Notes under the pieces: generated by a model
What the model was told of the DNA's origin: nothing
What the model saw: the letters and a program-made list of their open reading frames with translations, nothing else
Databases searched by the model: none
Program-made: the position numbers and the translations under genes
Part shown: piece by piece, positions 45,663-58,149 of the stretch
How the letters are laid out: each line of letters opens with the position of its first letter
Position numbering within the stretch: position 1 is the stretch's first letter
DNA from: Artemia franciscana
Lineage: Eukaryota > Arthropoda > Branchiopoda > Anostraca > Artemiidae
Reading direction: 5' to 3'
DNA: 64,000 nucleotides
Assembly (NCBI RefSeq): GCF_032884065.1
Contig: NC_088881.1
Coordinates: forward strand, 2,600,001 to 2,664,000

Positions 45663-45804
45663 TCATATGATGAGTGGAAAGATAAACTAGATTCCCTAAA
45701 TGTACGAGGCTATTTTCCCAGTGATGAGTCTTTAGATTCGTATAGAGAGTCGCTCATAAGAATGAAAGACAAAGTATCAGATACGGTCAAGGATTTCAAA
45801 ATTG
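45663..45804 (+). CDS. Opa1: Opa1, second exon of the window (post-anchor segment)
   Basis: It opens SYDEWKD directly after acceptor ttattttcag, which continues the KK of the anchor exon; animal OPA1 has the same junction (KK then (T/S)(F/Y)-x-(Q/E)-WKD). The 47 codons are strongly charged (RESLIRMKDKVSDTVKDFKI) and helical in character. They form part of the intermembrane-space region between the anchor and the GTPase domain, where proteolytic processing normally occurs. The donor is attg|gtatgt, phase 1. The frame is open upstream into the intron, but the homology starts at the acceptor. Confidence 0.85.
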
Positions 45805-45837
45805 GTATGTAATTTAACTTAATAATATTAATCAATA

Positions 45838-46010
45838 GGTCAGGGATGATGGCACCTCAGCCCTTGGGGAGATGGCTCTTCGGCCCCTGGGGAGATGGCT
45901 CCTCGGCCCCTGGGTCCCCCGAAGTCCTAAGTTTTTCTGAATTTCTGGGTGCTTCTTATTCAAATTACTAACATTTTTTGGCCCTCCTCTCCCTCTAAAG
46001 ATCCCTATGT
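45838..46010. repeat. Dispersed repeat, family D copy 3, with internal 26-bp tandem
   Basis: It starts with near-identical repeats of 'ggggagatggct(c/t)(c/t)tcggcccct', then 'gaatttctgggtgcttcttattcaaatta' and 'cctcctctccctctaaagatcc', matching copies at 45 and 10905. Confidence 0.6.
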
Positions 46011-46191
46011 AAGTCTAAGTCTATGTAAGTTTGTTAAAGGAAGCTTAAATATATGCATAAAAATTAATCTTGTATTTGTATCTTGTTTCTATTTTCAAAA
46101 TTACTTTTATGAAATTTGTAAACTAGAGCAAGGTTGTGATTGAAAAGATTTTGCATCGAAATATATTATTTAAATTCACAGAATCGTGGAA

Positions 46192-49100
46192 CAGTGTTGC
46201 CACCCTGGCCTGAAAGAATTTACTAAATCCGAGGGGAAAAATTTACTAAATCGTATCTTTTTTTACTAAAGGCTCCAAATTTTTTTTTGCCGCACGCGCA
46301 CCGTTAAGCATCGATTTTTATTATAGAAGGATAGTCAATAGGATTTTCACATTTTTTCCTTTTTCTTCCTTTTTTTACTTTTTTCTCTTTTTTTTCTATT
46401 TTTTTTCGTTTTCATTCAAATAAACCTAGCCTACTGCTGTCGCTTGTCACTTGAATTTTATTATTATTTTTCATTAAAACTACAGATTTCGCTCCTTAGG
46501 CTGACAGAATCGATTCGTCGGAGTTACGGGAAGCAAAATATTTCTTTTCCCTAAAAAGCCTGGAGCTACTTCTGATTGGTTGAGGGTATGGGAGGGCTTG
46601 CACAGTACAGAAGCAAACTCCACCGTGAAGGGTCCTTCATAAGTCTGTTACTAGACCATTTTTTGTTCTTTTGGGGTTTGTCACGAACGTCGGAGAAGGA
46701 GAAACAACAACCTGCTTCAAGTTTTTACCAGTTGGTACCAGTTACCAGTTACCAGTACTATCCTGTAAATTTTTACCAGTTACCAGTACTATCCTGTTTG
46801 TTCAAATCACTTCTTGCATACTTGACCGAGTCAGACAACAGTTGTCCGTTTGCGCCTGGAAGAAGTGAATTCAAAAAGTGCTTAAGAATCTCGATGAAGC
46901 ACTCAAGAACCTCGAATGCATCGATCCCTCTGATGCTTTGTGCAGCTCCGTAAATTACACCGTAATTTACCATATGTAGACTGCAGTTTATTGCTATTGG
47001 TAGTTTTTGGTCCCTGACAAACAATAAACTGCTGTCAAGACAAAATTTGTTTATACCTTGAGATTCTTGACACTTGCTGCGGCTATATGGATCAAATTGT
47101 TGCTCCCCCATTTTCATTTTCTTTGCGCACCATCTGTTTTGTGTGCATCATCGCAGCAACAATTTCCGTCTTTAGACTCTTCCGAAGCTTTGTCTTCAAG
47201 TTTGACAAAACTGAGAACTGCCGTTCTGACTCGGCAGACGAATGGGGGAGACAGCACAGCTGCGACATTAATTCGCTAAGATCATCGAACATTGTTTTCC
47301 CCCCTACCATCTTTCATCAGTCGCAAATTTTTCCAGAGCGTATCAGGTTCAAGAATTTTACTAAGTCTATTTCTTCACAAAGTCTGTCCTAGACTCTAAT
47401 TCTGACCACTGCACCCGCTCAAAGTAACAGCAGGATCGATGCACTCAAGGTTCTTGAGTGTTTCATCTTCGCTGTCGAACCTCTTGGTGGTCTGGCTGCA
47501 GAGTTCTACATAATATGACCTGCAGTTTTTTTCGGAATTCTGCAAGCTTCAGCTGAAAACCACTGTAACTAATGACATCCAGTGTTGGGCCGAGGTTGAA
47601 TTCGCTCAGAGGAAGAACTACGCTCTGGAGTGTCTGTTCCTCCAGGGAGAGTTTCAAAACTTCCTCATTGTCATCCCGTTATATCACACTGGGCTTCACA
47701 AAATCATTTCAATAGTGAGGTAAATGTAGTTCTGGTGATATTCAGAATACTGTGAACGCAAACTGCTCAGCTCTAAAACTCCAGATTGAATTCATTGATC
47801 TTCTTCAGCATGAAAGACAGAAAATATAGATATGCTTTACAGAAGGGATTGTTCATGGAACGGTAAATCAACATTGCCTTCTCCCGACTAGCCTTATCAT
47901 TGTCAGAGTTATTAGATTGATCACCCAGGAACCGAACCAATCACTCCACTGTTCTAAAATCCTGTAAACCTCTGCTTCAAGAGACAGCTGTTGTGTTGCA
48001 CTGATGGACAGCAGCCTGTGTTTGGCACTTTGTAAACCCTTATAGCTGTTCATACTCCTTGACCGGTTTTGGACTAAATCAATATGGTCAAGTAGGTCTC
48101 TAATGATGACTTGCACGCTTTCAGGTAAGAGTTTTTGAAGCGTAAGAAGAGCACAGTGCCAAGGAGTGAATAGAAAAGCCTAAGGTAAACAGGTAAGGCA
48201 CCTGTTCTTTGAGTATATAATTATTTTTCCAATACAAATTTTTGGCAATAAGTTAAAAAATTATTATTGCCAAAAGTTTATTTTTCTTCCTAAAATTGTA
48301 TGCCATGCAAGAGCAATGCAACAAGTAGCATTACAAAATTGAAAAAATACTGTATAGAAAACTCTCCAGATAGTATTTTATAACCTTTCAAATCATTTTT
48401 AAGGGTCAAGCAACCCTTGGAGCCACCTATTCCTGGGTATAATCGCAATCAGCAGGTCAGTATGACTGGAAACTGCTTTCAGATTGCATAAAATAGATGT
48501 GTCGTGACGACAGAGGACATGAAAATAAACGTGTTTTGTCAATTAGCACTGTAGGCTATCTTGATTCCCTGTGTGTGAACCATTTTTCCAGGCACATCAC
48601 AATAACAGACCTAGTGTATGGGAAGAAACAGCCATTAGAAAAATTAGTCAAAATTTGTTTTGAGGACTCAGTAGTTTGTGGTTTCTGCCCACCCATTAAA
48701 AAAAATCACAAAACACTTCATGGGTCAGTTTGTCCTCGCCTGTGAGGACTTACCACACCAGGGGTTGCTGTACATCCTATTTTGTTCAGTTTTTCATGAA
48801 TTTTGAGCAAAAACTGACCGTGCATCCTTGTGCTTTGAACATACCTATGATTGTATTCGAAATAAATTACTGATTTTAGAATTGATTCCTCAACAAAAAT
48901 TTGGTGGCTTTATCCACGCTTCAGATTTTCAAAGCTTCACGCGACATATTGATATTAATGAAGAGTTGGAAGGGACTGAAACTGAAGTCATAGAATAAAA
49001 AATATCAATTCAGACAGAGAAACGATGTTCAAATTTTGTTTAACAGAACTAAACTTGGCACAAAAAGCATTAATCTTTTTTTTTGCATATTTCTGTCAAA

Positions 49101-49231
49101 TTTACTAAAAAACTTACTAAATATCAAAAACATAGAAAAATTTACTAAATTTGACTTTGATTTACCAAGTATACTAATTTAGGTACGTTTTTACTAACTG
49201 TAGTAAAATTTTACTAAGCATGGCAATATAG
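46192..49231 (-). mobile_element. hAT-superfamily DNA transposon, full length but inactive (3.04 kb)
   Basis: The ends are cagtgttgcca at 46192 and tggcaatatag at 49231, imperfect inverted repeats (8 of 11). They are flanked by tcgtggaa (46184-46191) and tcgtagaa (49232-49239), 7 of 8 identical, as expected for the 8-bp target duplication of hAT elements. Just inside both ends are several 'tttactaaa' words, which look like subterminal transposase-binding repeats. The transposase remnant is on the - strand. A 'ttaccagttaccagtacta' tandem sits at about 46725-46800. Confidence 0.8.
46773..48150 (-). pseudogene. hAT transposase pseudogene
   Basis: Fragments appear in the right order on the - strand. 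At about 48116-47900, ...SAKHRLLSISATQQLSLEAEVYRILEQW, like the 'TRWLSL...RILEQW' region of hAT transposases. A middle piece lies at 47657-47463. At 47310-47092, CCLPHSSAESERQFSVLSN with K-x-K-x-R-K-S-L after it is the hallmark C-terminal hAT dimerisation domain (SSA..ER.FS). Stops and frame changes separate the pieces, and no intact N-terminal zinc finger was recognised. The enzyme would have cut and pasted the element; here it is dead. Confidence 0.75.
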
Positions 49232-49239
49232 TCGTAGAA

Positions 49240-49489
49240 TGTAAGCAATTTTGTTATTTGAAGATTTTGACGAACTCTATAAGATTCCAAGGAAAAAAAC
49301 GGTGTTTGCCTGTTGTTTTTCTTAGAAAAATTAAAGCCGAATTAATGTATATTCACTTAATTTTTAAAATTAAGCGGTGTTGGCCTGTTTTTTTCTTAAA
49401 AAGAAGAATTTTTTCCCTGAAACTGGAATTTTTGATGGATGATGCCAATTTAAAATTGTGAAGTTTTAAGGGCTATAGAAAATTTTTGT
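49240..49489. other. Short intronic stretch with a duplicated phrase
   Basis: 'cggtgtttgcctgttgtttttctta' and 'cggtgttggcctgtttttttctta' occur about 75 bases apart. Nothing else is seen. Confidence 0.4.
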
Positions 49490-49740
49490 CAGTGTTACCA
49501 CGTTGACTCGTGAAAATTAATAAATAAAACTAATTAACCAAATCTGACAACCCTTCGGTCTGTAAAATTCAAAAATTACCAGTCTTTTGATTCCCAAAGA
49601 CAACTATACCTTCTTAAGCTATTTGATTCCATATGTTTTTAGCTCGTGTTTTTGTTGATTTTTTTGTCTGTTCCTTTTTTAAATTCGGCTACAAATACTA
49701 CCAAAAAGCTGCCTAACTGCAAGTGGAGGTCTTTCACAAA
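49490..49740. repeat. Separated copy of the ~330-bp tandem repeat
   Basis: It starts 'cagtgttaccacgttgactcgtgaaaa' and continues 'caaatctgacaacccttcg' and 'ataccttcttaagct', matching the units at 51762-52700. It was split from them by the AT-rich array and element A copy 8. Confidence 0.75.
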
Positions 49741-49789
49741 AAACGAATTTGGGGTTTTTCCTAATTTCATTCTTTAGGTGAACTAAGAT

Positions 49790-50735
<946 letters not shown>

Positions 50736-50884
50736 CATGCTTCTGGAAAATTTTGCTAGCTCAACAGAACTATGGCTTTAGGCTTTGGAATTTATTTAAC
50801 CTGTCCCTAAATAAAAAGCCAATTTTTGCTCAGAAATGAACGGAAATTAAAAAAAGAACATCTTTTGTGTAGGTACGATAATAG

Positions 50885-51702
50885 TTGAAAAATCTCGTTT
50901 TTTATTTAATTTCTGATTGTTTTTTTAGTAATGCTGGCAAATGCAGCGCCCCTTCATGGAAATTATCTTTTCCCATGAAAAATTCTTCCATGGAAAGATC
51001 CTCCCACGTAACCCAGTCCCCCCTACCAGAAAAAATCTTACCTGGAAACGTCAGTGTACTTACCAATATCCAGTACTACATGTAAACAATGGGCAAATTT
51101 CATAACTTGTAACCCATCCCCCAGGGACTGTGGGGGATTAAGTCTCCTCAAAAACATAGTTATTAAACTTTTTGACTATGCTGAACAAAAGGGCTATCTA
51201 AGAATTTTGATCCGGTGATTTTGGGAAAAAACAAGCATGGGAGGGGGCCTAGCTGCCTTTTAATTTCTTTGGTCACTTAAAAAAGACACTATAACTTTTA
51301 CTTTCCGTTCGATTGAGCCCTTTCGCGACATTCTAGGACCACACGGTCGATACGATTACCCCCGGAAAAAAAATAAACACCCATCCGTGATCTTTCTTCT
51401 TGCAAAAATACAAAATTCCACATTTTTGCAGATAGGACCTTGAAACCTCTACAACAGGTTTCTCTGATACGCTGTATCTGATGATGTGATTGTCATCCAG
51501 GTTCTATGACATTAAGATTCTAAATTTTCTCAGGCTCTCAATTTTTGATGTGTAGGACGAAACTTACGTTTTTAAAATCAACATAAAATGCGATTCTTTT
51601 GATGTATCTATTGGTATTAAAATTTCATTTTTTAGAGTTGTGCTTACTATTGAGCCGGGTCGCTCCTTACTTACAACTATTTTGACTCTTAACAACTGTT
51701 TG
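50885..51702 (+). mobile_element. Element A, copy 8 (left palindrome missing)
   Basis: It begins 'aaaaatctcgttttttatttaatttctg', which is the inner border of the palindrome. It continues with 'tcatggaaa', 'cagcgcc', 'ggggattaagtc', 'gactatgctgaacaaaa' and 'gcgacattctaggacca', and ends 'gagccgggtcgctccttact'. The terminal hairpin is disrupted by extra bases (51672-51702). Confidence 0.75.
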
Positions 51703-51761
51703 ACTCAGGTTCATCCATAACTGAAATTCGCGGAAGTTTTTGGGCAATACCGCAGTTTGGT

Positions 51762-52700
51762 CAGTGTTGCAACTTTGCCACTTGTAAACGAATAGGCAAA
51801 ATTAATTCGTCAAGTTTGACAACGTCTTTCCTCTGAAACACATGACAAACTAACAATCTATTGACTTCCGAAGAAAATTACACCTTCAAAGGATAGCTAC
51901 ACCTTTTTAAGCTGCTTGTTACCATATATTATTTAGCTTATTTTTTGTTGATTTTTTCCCACGTTTCTTTGTTTTTAGTTCGGCGTTCTCTACAATATAA
52001 AATTCAAGTCCATTCATGCCTGCGATCTGCGATTATTAGAATTTTTGTTGTTGCTTACCAATTATGAAGTTTTGTCGCAATACCACATTTTCATCAGTGT
52101 TGCCATGTTGCATCGTGAAAATGAATAAGCAAAACTAGTTCGTCAAATTTGACAACGCCCTTCGTTTGTAATACTTGAAACGCTAACCATCTGTTGATTT
52201 CCAAGGAAAGCTAAACTTTCAAAGGAAGGCTACACCTTCTTAGGCCACTTTTTAAAATAGTTTTTTTAGTTTTTTTTTTATTTTCACCCACGTTTGTTTT
52301 AGATTTGTCACCCGCTATCATGCAAAATTTGCGTCCATTCACACCTGAAAGCCGCGATTTCCTAAAGTTATTTTTGGCTGTATACCAATTCTGAAGTTTT
52401 TAGCACAATGCCAGATTTTCTTCAGTGTTGCCACGTTTCAGCGTTAAAGTAAATAAGCGAAACTAATGAGCCAAATTTGACAATGCCTTCGTCTATAACA
52501 ATGGACACACGTGCAATGTCTAGATTCCCCAAGACAGTTGTATTTTAAAAGAAATATTATAATTTTTGCTAATTTTTCACCCACTTTTCTTTTCTTGTAT
52601 TTAGTACCCGCTATTGTATAAAACTGTGACTAAAAATCGAATTCCTGTTGTTGTTTTTTTTCTAATTCGGCTGTGATAATCAGAAGTGCGACACATCCCA
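51762..52700. repeat. Tandem repeat, ~330-bp unit, three copies
   Basis: Unit starts (cagtgttgc) are at 51762, 52095 and 52423, spaced 333 and 328 bases. Each has 'gtcaaatttgacaacgcc', 'tgttgatttcc', 'acaccttcttaagc' and 'cgctatcatgcaaaat' type words. A fourth, shortened copy is at 49490. Each unit begins with cagtgttgcca, the same word that forms the end of the hAT element at 46192. Confidence 0.8.
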
Positions 52701-53014
52701 TTTTGGTCGAAAATAATTTATGTATTTGTCGTGGGTAAAATTAGTACATGGAGGTGCTGTCATAAATTGTCCTACCTCATACCCTTACGAAGATGCTAGA
52801 AGCACACGCTATTTTTGGACATAGACAAAAGTGATTTAACCTATTTTTAACCTATTTATTTTTTAACCAATTTTCGAATTAACCTATCCAAAAAATCAGA
52901 TTTCGTTTTCTTTGTTCTTGGCACTTTAAGGCTCTCTTAAAAATTATCGCTTTAAATATTACCCACATCTTCTCTGATAGACCTGTATATGAGTGCGGAT
53001 TGACCTTATTTTAG
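52701..53014. other. End of Opa1 intron 2
   Basis: Nothing is supported except the acceptor ccttattttag. Confidence 0.35.
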
Positions 53015-53128
53015 ATCCTCGTCTGGCTAATATTTGGTCTTCAAACGTAAAAGACGCTCAGGAGTGGTTTGATAAGCGATTAGATGACGCCATTAAAGCT
53101 GTTGAAACATCAGAAAATGATGATACAG
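53015..53128 (+). CDS. Opa1: Opa1, third exon of the window
   Basis: The single base left from the previous exon plus 'at' makes Asp, giving D-P-R-L-A-N-I-W and then QEWFDKRLDDAIKAVE, a charged helical segment. The preceding exon ends in ...VKDFKI, so the join reads KDFKI-DPRLA without a break. This belongs to the intermembrane-space stalk region ahead of the GTPase domain. The donor g|gtaggc is weaker than the other two; phase 1 out. The next exons (coiled coil, then the GTPase domain) were not found before the window ends. Confidence 0.8.
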
Positions 53129-53565
53129 GTAGGCATGTTGATTTCTAACGTCATATCCAAGTCCATGAGTAAGCCCACGTGTAAAGGTCGTTACCACTCA
53201 TTGGACAGTTTAATTTCCTACAAGTATATAAAATAATAATGATAGTAACAATAATAATTTATATATTAATCTCATTCCTCAAAAATGTATGATTCTCACT
53301 GAGTAACTGAAAAAAGAGTCAGAAACTTAGAAAGTCAGAGTCAGAAATGTAAGAAGAAGAAACCGGTGAAAAGTCAGCAAAGAATCAGCTAAAAACGAAT
53401 TACACCAAACAAAAAATAGGTGTAGTTTTTTGGGGGAATAGAAAAAGTTAATGCTGGAATTCTTATGGACGAAAAGTGTTTTCAAGTTTATGGGATTAGT
53501 TTTGCTTAAATACTTCCACTGATGAACGCGGCAGCGCTGACAAGAATATGAAACTGCCCTATAGC

Positions 53566-53769
53566 CAGGGCTATATCCACGATTTTTTTGGGGGGAGGGG
53601 CTGCAAAAGATTTTTTTCCTTTTGGGGAGGGTACAAAAAAACGTTAAAAAACGCATCAAAATTTTGTTTAAATTCATTTTTATTACGTTTTTACGAGTTG
53701 GACAAATATTTCGTGGGGTGGGGGGTTCAAACCCCCCATACCCTTCCCCCCTCCCTGGATACGGACTTG
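53566..53769. mobile_element. Short hAT-like MITE, family F, best copy (perfect 8-bp duplication)
   Basis: The ends CAGGGCTATATCCA and, in reverse, CAAGTCCGTATCCA agree at 10 of 14 positions. Both sides carry cctatagc (53558-53565 and 53770-53777), a perfect 8-bp target duplication. The inside has G-rich and C-rich blocks plus the 'acgagttggacaaatatt' core. It is 204 bp long. The 116-codon - strand frame that runs through it is accidental. Confidence 0.8.
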
Positions 53770-53778
53770 CCTATAGCC

Positions 53779-54555
53779 TTCATGATTCTGTACCAACCAA
53801 TTTTTTTTTTTTGAAAATAGTTGTTTCCAGATATGAATAGACATAAAATGGGTCCCGTGGTCAGAACATTTTATTTTGATGACCTTGGTAATTCAAAAAT
53901 TCATTTCGATAGTGCTAAAGTGCTGTTTTAAGCAAACCTTGCAGCTAATCAAGGTTCCCTAATAGCTGCTACCACAAATGAGAGTGGGACTACCTATCCC
54001 CCTCTCAAACTCTCCAAAAGGCTTGAGTATCAATGGCTCTTTTTTGAAACCATATGTATTTTGGGCAGTGGTGTTTTGTTTGTCAATCCATTAACAACAA
54101 AAAGAAGAATATCACGATAATAATTAACACTACAGGAAAGAAGCAAATGTTTTTTTCTTTTTTTACAATAATTGATTAGGCTGATCCCATAGCTCATTTG
54201 AAAGATTTTTTTTTAACTCAGACTGGTTTCTTCCCCTGAAAGAAGAAAAAAAATACTTTGGCAAAGGATGAATGGAGCTATTTGAAATATGACCATATTT
54301 TGTTTTTTTTTTTTTTTCTAACCTTCCTTTTTATTTTTTTGAAAAATATTTGTAGGCTTTCCCGTCCAAATAAAGCCTTGACTTTTCTTTTTCATTGTCT
54401 TTTTTTAATCATGCAAGTGCTAATATGACATATCCCTCTTATTTGTTAGATCCACGTCTCTGATGTAACTAGAAAAATATTCGACAATATCCGACACTTT
54501 TTGATCATTTGTGACACCAGAACATTTTAGGGTATAAACAAGAACAAGAATAGCA
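53779..54555. other. Unannotated stretch
   Basis: Unique-looking AT-rich sequence with T-runs at 53800 and 54300; nothing is supported. Confidence 0.3.
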
Positions 54556-56500
54556 AAAGCGTTGCAAGGGACTGTCCCTTCCTCTATCCTGTACGCTGAA
54601 GTCTTGAAGCTCTTTAAAAATACTTCACATAGGTTCAACAGCCTTTTTGTTTGAGCAGTCTTTCTTTAAGAATTGTGACAAAAAGTCGAACTTTAATGTT
54701 AAGAGAGCGAGGGTTGAAGAAGGGGCAGCCCATCTCATATACGGAATAATTTCTGTTCGTTTTAAGTTTTAATGTTGCTCCTTTTCAACAATTTTCTTAT
54801 ATTTAATTTTGATCGTTTTTAAACCACGCCAAATCTCATGGTAGAAATTTCCTCTCCCTCCTTAAAAACTTTTGTATGTTTCCCAATGACAAATACACAT
54901 GTAAACAATGGGCAAATTCCATAAAGATAATTCAACATAAGTTGATTTTATTTGACAAACAAAAACACAGAACATTTTTGGTGCACCTGCTAAGAAAACC
55001 ACTAAGGGTAATAATCTTCCATTCTAGATATTTAAAAAAATACTGTTTATATTATTCTACTTAGTAATAGTACTAAATTCACACATATACAAAAGCCATC
55101 ATACATAAAATACAATACATAAATTCTACTCTTTTGTGAGGGAAAATCTTTTGGCTGTGGCCTTGAAGGTTACCAGTTGACTTACATTTCGAATCGCAAC
55201 CGATATTATATCCCATACTCAGGGAAAAAAAAAACTTCTTAATTCAAAAGAAGCTCTAGTCGTTTTTCTGAATTGATGTAGCCTACAATGATTAAATGAT
55301 TTGATGCTCCTCAGGTGTCATGAGCATGACTAATAGAGGGAAGTAAACTATTAAGATATTTTTATGTGAAAATAGTAACTTGATAATCTCCAGTTTTTGA
55401 AACATCAAGGTTTGAAATAACTTGCTCCAGAGGCGGGGCTAGGGAAGGGAGAGAATAGTTATTGGACGTTTCAACTATGCTGAATCAAATGGCTATCTGA
55501 AAATTGTGATTAGTTGTATTTTGGTAAAAAACGTGCGTAGGAGAGGAGCTAGTTACCCTCCAACCTTTTTGGATTGCTTAAAAAACACTTGAAATTTTGC
55601 TTCTATTTTGAATGAGCCCTCTCCCGATCTTGTAGAACCGTTGGTTCTGTTGAATTACCTTGGGAAAAAAAACATATAATCACTCATCAGTCAGCCTCCT
55701 TTTGGCAAAAAATACAAAATTCATCATTTTTGTAGATAGGGCTTGAAACCGTCCTGTTGTGGCGCAGTGGATTTGACCTTAGCTTGGTAATACGGGACCC
55801 AGAGATCGAATCACGCTGCAGGAATGCACTCTAGGGCCGACGCAGGGACCTTAGTAGTCAAGAAGCGTCGTTAATTCTTAAATAATAAAAGGGCTTGAAA
55901 CCTCTGGAGCTGCGTTCTCTGATATACTGAATGTATGATGTAATTTTCATTTAGATCAATTATCTTTTTGGGGGATGCTCCCCCCAATCTTTTTGGTCAG
56001 TTAAAAACAGCACTATAACTTTTTCTTCCCGTTCAAATGAGCCCTATCGTGGTCTGCTGCTTATGAATATGGGATTTCTTCGGTGAAAAAGTGGGTGTGG
56101 GAGGGGTTGAGTTGCCCTCCATTCTTTTTGGGTACTTAGAAAGAGCACTCAAACTATGAGCCCTCTTCCGACCTTTTTGGATCATTGGTTCAATACGATC
56201 ACCCCTGGGAAAAAATAACAAAATAAATAAACACGCATCCCTGACCTTTCTTCTGTACAAAAATACAAAATTACACATTATTGCAGATAGAAGCTCGAGA
56301 ATCCGGCAGATTCTCTCAGACTCGCGGCTTTGATGGACAATAGTAAAATTGAATGAATTTTATATATTTAGGATCAGCTTAGAAAACCAATTCTTTTGAT
56401 GTGTCAATTGTTATCTAAATTCTGTATTTTAGAGTTTCGGTTACCATTCGGCTGAGTCACTCCTTATTTACAGTTCATTACCATCAACTGTTTGATCAAA
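54556..56500 (+). mobile_element. Element A, copy 9 (old, with foreign inserts)
   Basis: It starts in the palindrome ('ctgtcccttcctctatcctgtacgctgaag', 'gttaagagagcgaggg', 'ggaataatttctgttcgttttaag' at about 54565-54780). It is interrupted to about 55430 by unrelated DNA and resumes with 'caactatgctgaatcaaatggctatctg'. A partial duplication of the interior lies at about 55980-56200 (the 'gagccct' block occurs three times). It ends at 'cattaccatcaactgtttgatc' (56500). A SINE sits inside at 55751. Confidence 0.6.
55751..55891 (+). mobile_element. tRNA-derived SINE, family S2, with perfect 12-bp target-site duplication
   Basis: A 141-bp insert flanked on both sides by gggcttgaaacc (55739-55750 and 55892-55903), which is itself part of element A sequence. 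Box A (tggcgcagtgg) and box B (gagatcgaatc) give a pol III-type tRNA head. The tail is taaataataaaa. It is different from family S1. The intact duplication indicates a comparatively recent retroposition into an old DNA element. Confidence 0.85.
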
Positions 56501-58059
56501 TCTGGATTTGAAAATTCTTCTATGTATCTTCATAATGGAAACCCTCTGTGAATCACTATCAGAAGAAAGAAGCACTCTACCACTGCCTATGCAATGTGTC
56601 GGCCTTGGTGTGCAATGCATTACATTTTACCCCAGCCTCTTCGTATAGGAGAGGTGGTCGTAGAAACTTTGGAGAGGCCTCATTTGACAGAAAACTAAAG
56701 ATTCTAGTGCCTTAAGAGTCAAAAGGGATTGGAGCCAAGACAGGCTCCTCCCAGTGCCCTTTTTTGCTACCCGGCCCTCAAGTAACTTCCCAATTTGTAC
56801 GCTCGAAATCACAGCTTAGATATACAGTTATGAAAACTCCTATAATACCCATGAAAAGCTTTTGGTACAGAGCTCTGAACTTGGCGCCTCCTCCAAGCCC
56901 GCGCTCCGACGCGTAGATCGTACTACAAACCATAGGCGGGAACGCAATTTTGTTTTGTTGCATACACAGGTTAGATACCCATATTGGTTATCTAAGATGT
57001 GCTGCCAGTTTCCTGTCTCCAGCCGCTAGCATTGCTACCGCGCACTGCGTCCCAAAAATAAATCGAGTTTTCATAACTGTATTGGTATCTAAGCTGTGCT
57101 CGAAATTTTGAGATAGCATTTTGTTCAAAGTGTCGAAAGATTGAATATGCATGCCTCTGGGGATGACTAGACCGCCACGACCGCTTGGAAAAGGGTCGTT
57201 AATAATGCAAATTGTCAAATGTCTATAACCGAAAACAGGGGCTTGTTTGATATTGGGTGGGCGATTAGCTTAACACTCTCAGGGATCGTTTCTGGGTTGT
57301 TTCTAGGTCAAAAGGATCAAACTTTTTGTTTTGGGAAGAATTCAGGGAAAGGAGCCAAAAAAATTTTGTCCCTAGTTGGCTCGAGTCTTACAGCCGTAAG
57401 CTCTTAGGTCAAGAGAAACATCAAGTTAAAAAAATCAGGGACACGCTCCCCTTCCCCCCAAAAAAGAGCAAGACCCAAAAGAACCAAGAACCTTTCTTTT
57501 CGATCGACTTGAAACTCACATTCATAAGTCCTTGGGATAAGGGAAGCCCAATCCAGATTAAAAAAGGAAATAAGAATGTTTCCCTTCCCCCCAAAAAAGA
57601 GGCCGAACAACGGCAGGAAAATGGCCCTAAAACTTTTTCTCCGGCCACTTCTCAAAAAATGGTAGTCATGTGATTTGTAGTCATTTGAGACGAGGCTCAT
57701 TCGATTGAAAACTGGAATTTCAAAAACCCTTTGAAAGGACCGAAAGTGATCTGTGGTGACCAGCCTCCGTTCCATGCCCAATTCTGCTACCTGGCCTTTA
57801 GCTGCGACATTCACCTTCGGGGTCAACATAGCACCCACAGCCCCAGGGGCAATGGTCCTAAATCATTTAAATTAGCCATTGTGCTAAGATACGTTGTATT
57901 AGAGAAGATTTTAGGGATCGTTCACTAGTCCAAGATTCCCAAAGTTTCGCCATGGTATAATTAGGAAACAATAAGGGTATCTAATTAATCAAAACACGCT
58001 ATATGTGCCCGTTTCATGATCCTTGAAACAGAAGGTGCATTGGGGGGGTGAGGGTCGGA
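56501..58059. other. Unannotated stretch, GC-richer, with diverged repeats
   Basis: It contains the window's longest open frame (144 codons, - strand, 57404-57838), but the sequence is repetitive. 'cttccccccaaaaaagag' occurs at 57451 and 57583. The 'cattcgattgaaaactggaatttc ... gctacctggcc' block at 57690-57800 resembles 'catttgacagaaaactaaagattc ... gctacccggcc' at 56680-56775. I see no domain and do not call a gene. Confidence 0.35.
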
Positions 58060-58149
58060 AATCCTGTGCTTGCGATAAGTTATCAAAACGTGCTATATGT
58101 ACCCCTCTCATGGTCCTTGAGCGAGGAGGTACAATCGGGTGGGGGTCCC
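58060..58149. repeat. Diverged direct duplication
   Basis: 'atcaaaacgtgctatatgtacccctctcatggtccttga' repeats 'atcaaaacacgctatatgtgcccgtttcatgatccttga' from about 57990, roughly 90 bases apart. Confidence 0.7.

Noticed and set aside
48497-48745. 82-codon + strand frame within the hAT element
   Set aside because: It is opposite to the transposase strand, has no recognisable domain, and is probably accidental.
53327-53677. 116-codon - strand frame downstream of the third Opa1 exon
   Set aside because: It runs through the left half of a hAT-like MITE and a G/C-run; no domain.
57404-57838. 144-codon open frame on the - strand, the longest in the window
   Set aside because: The sequence contains internal C/A-rich duplications and a block repeated at 56.7 kb. 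There is no recognisable domain and no splice context. It is likely chance openness in a GC-richer repeat.
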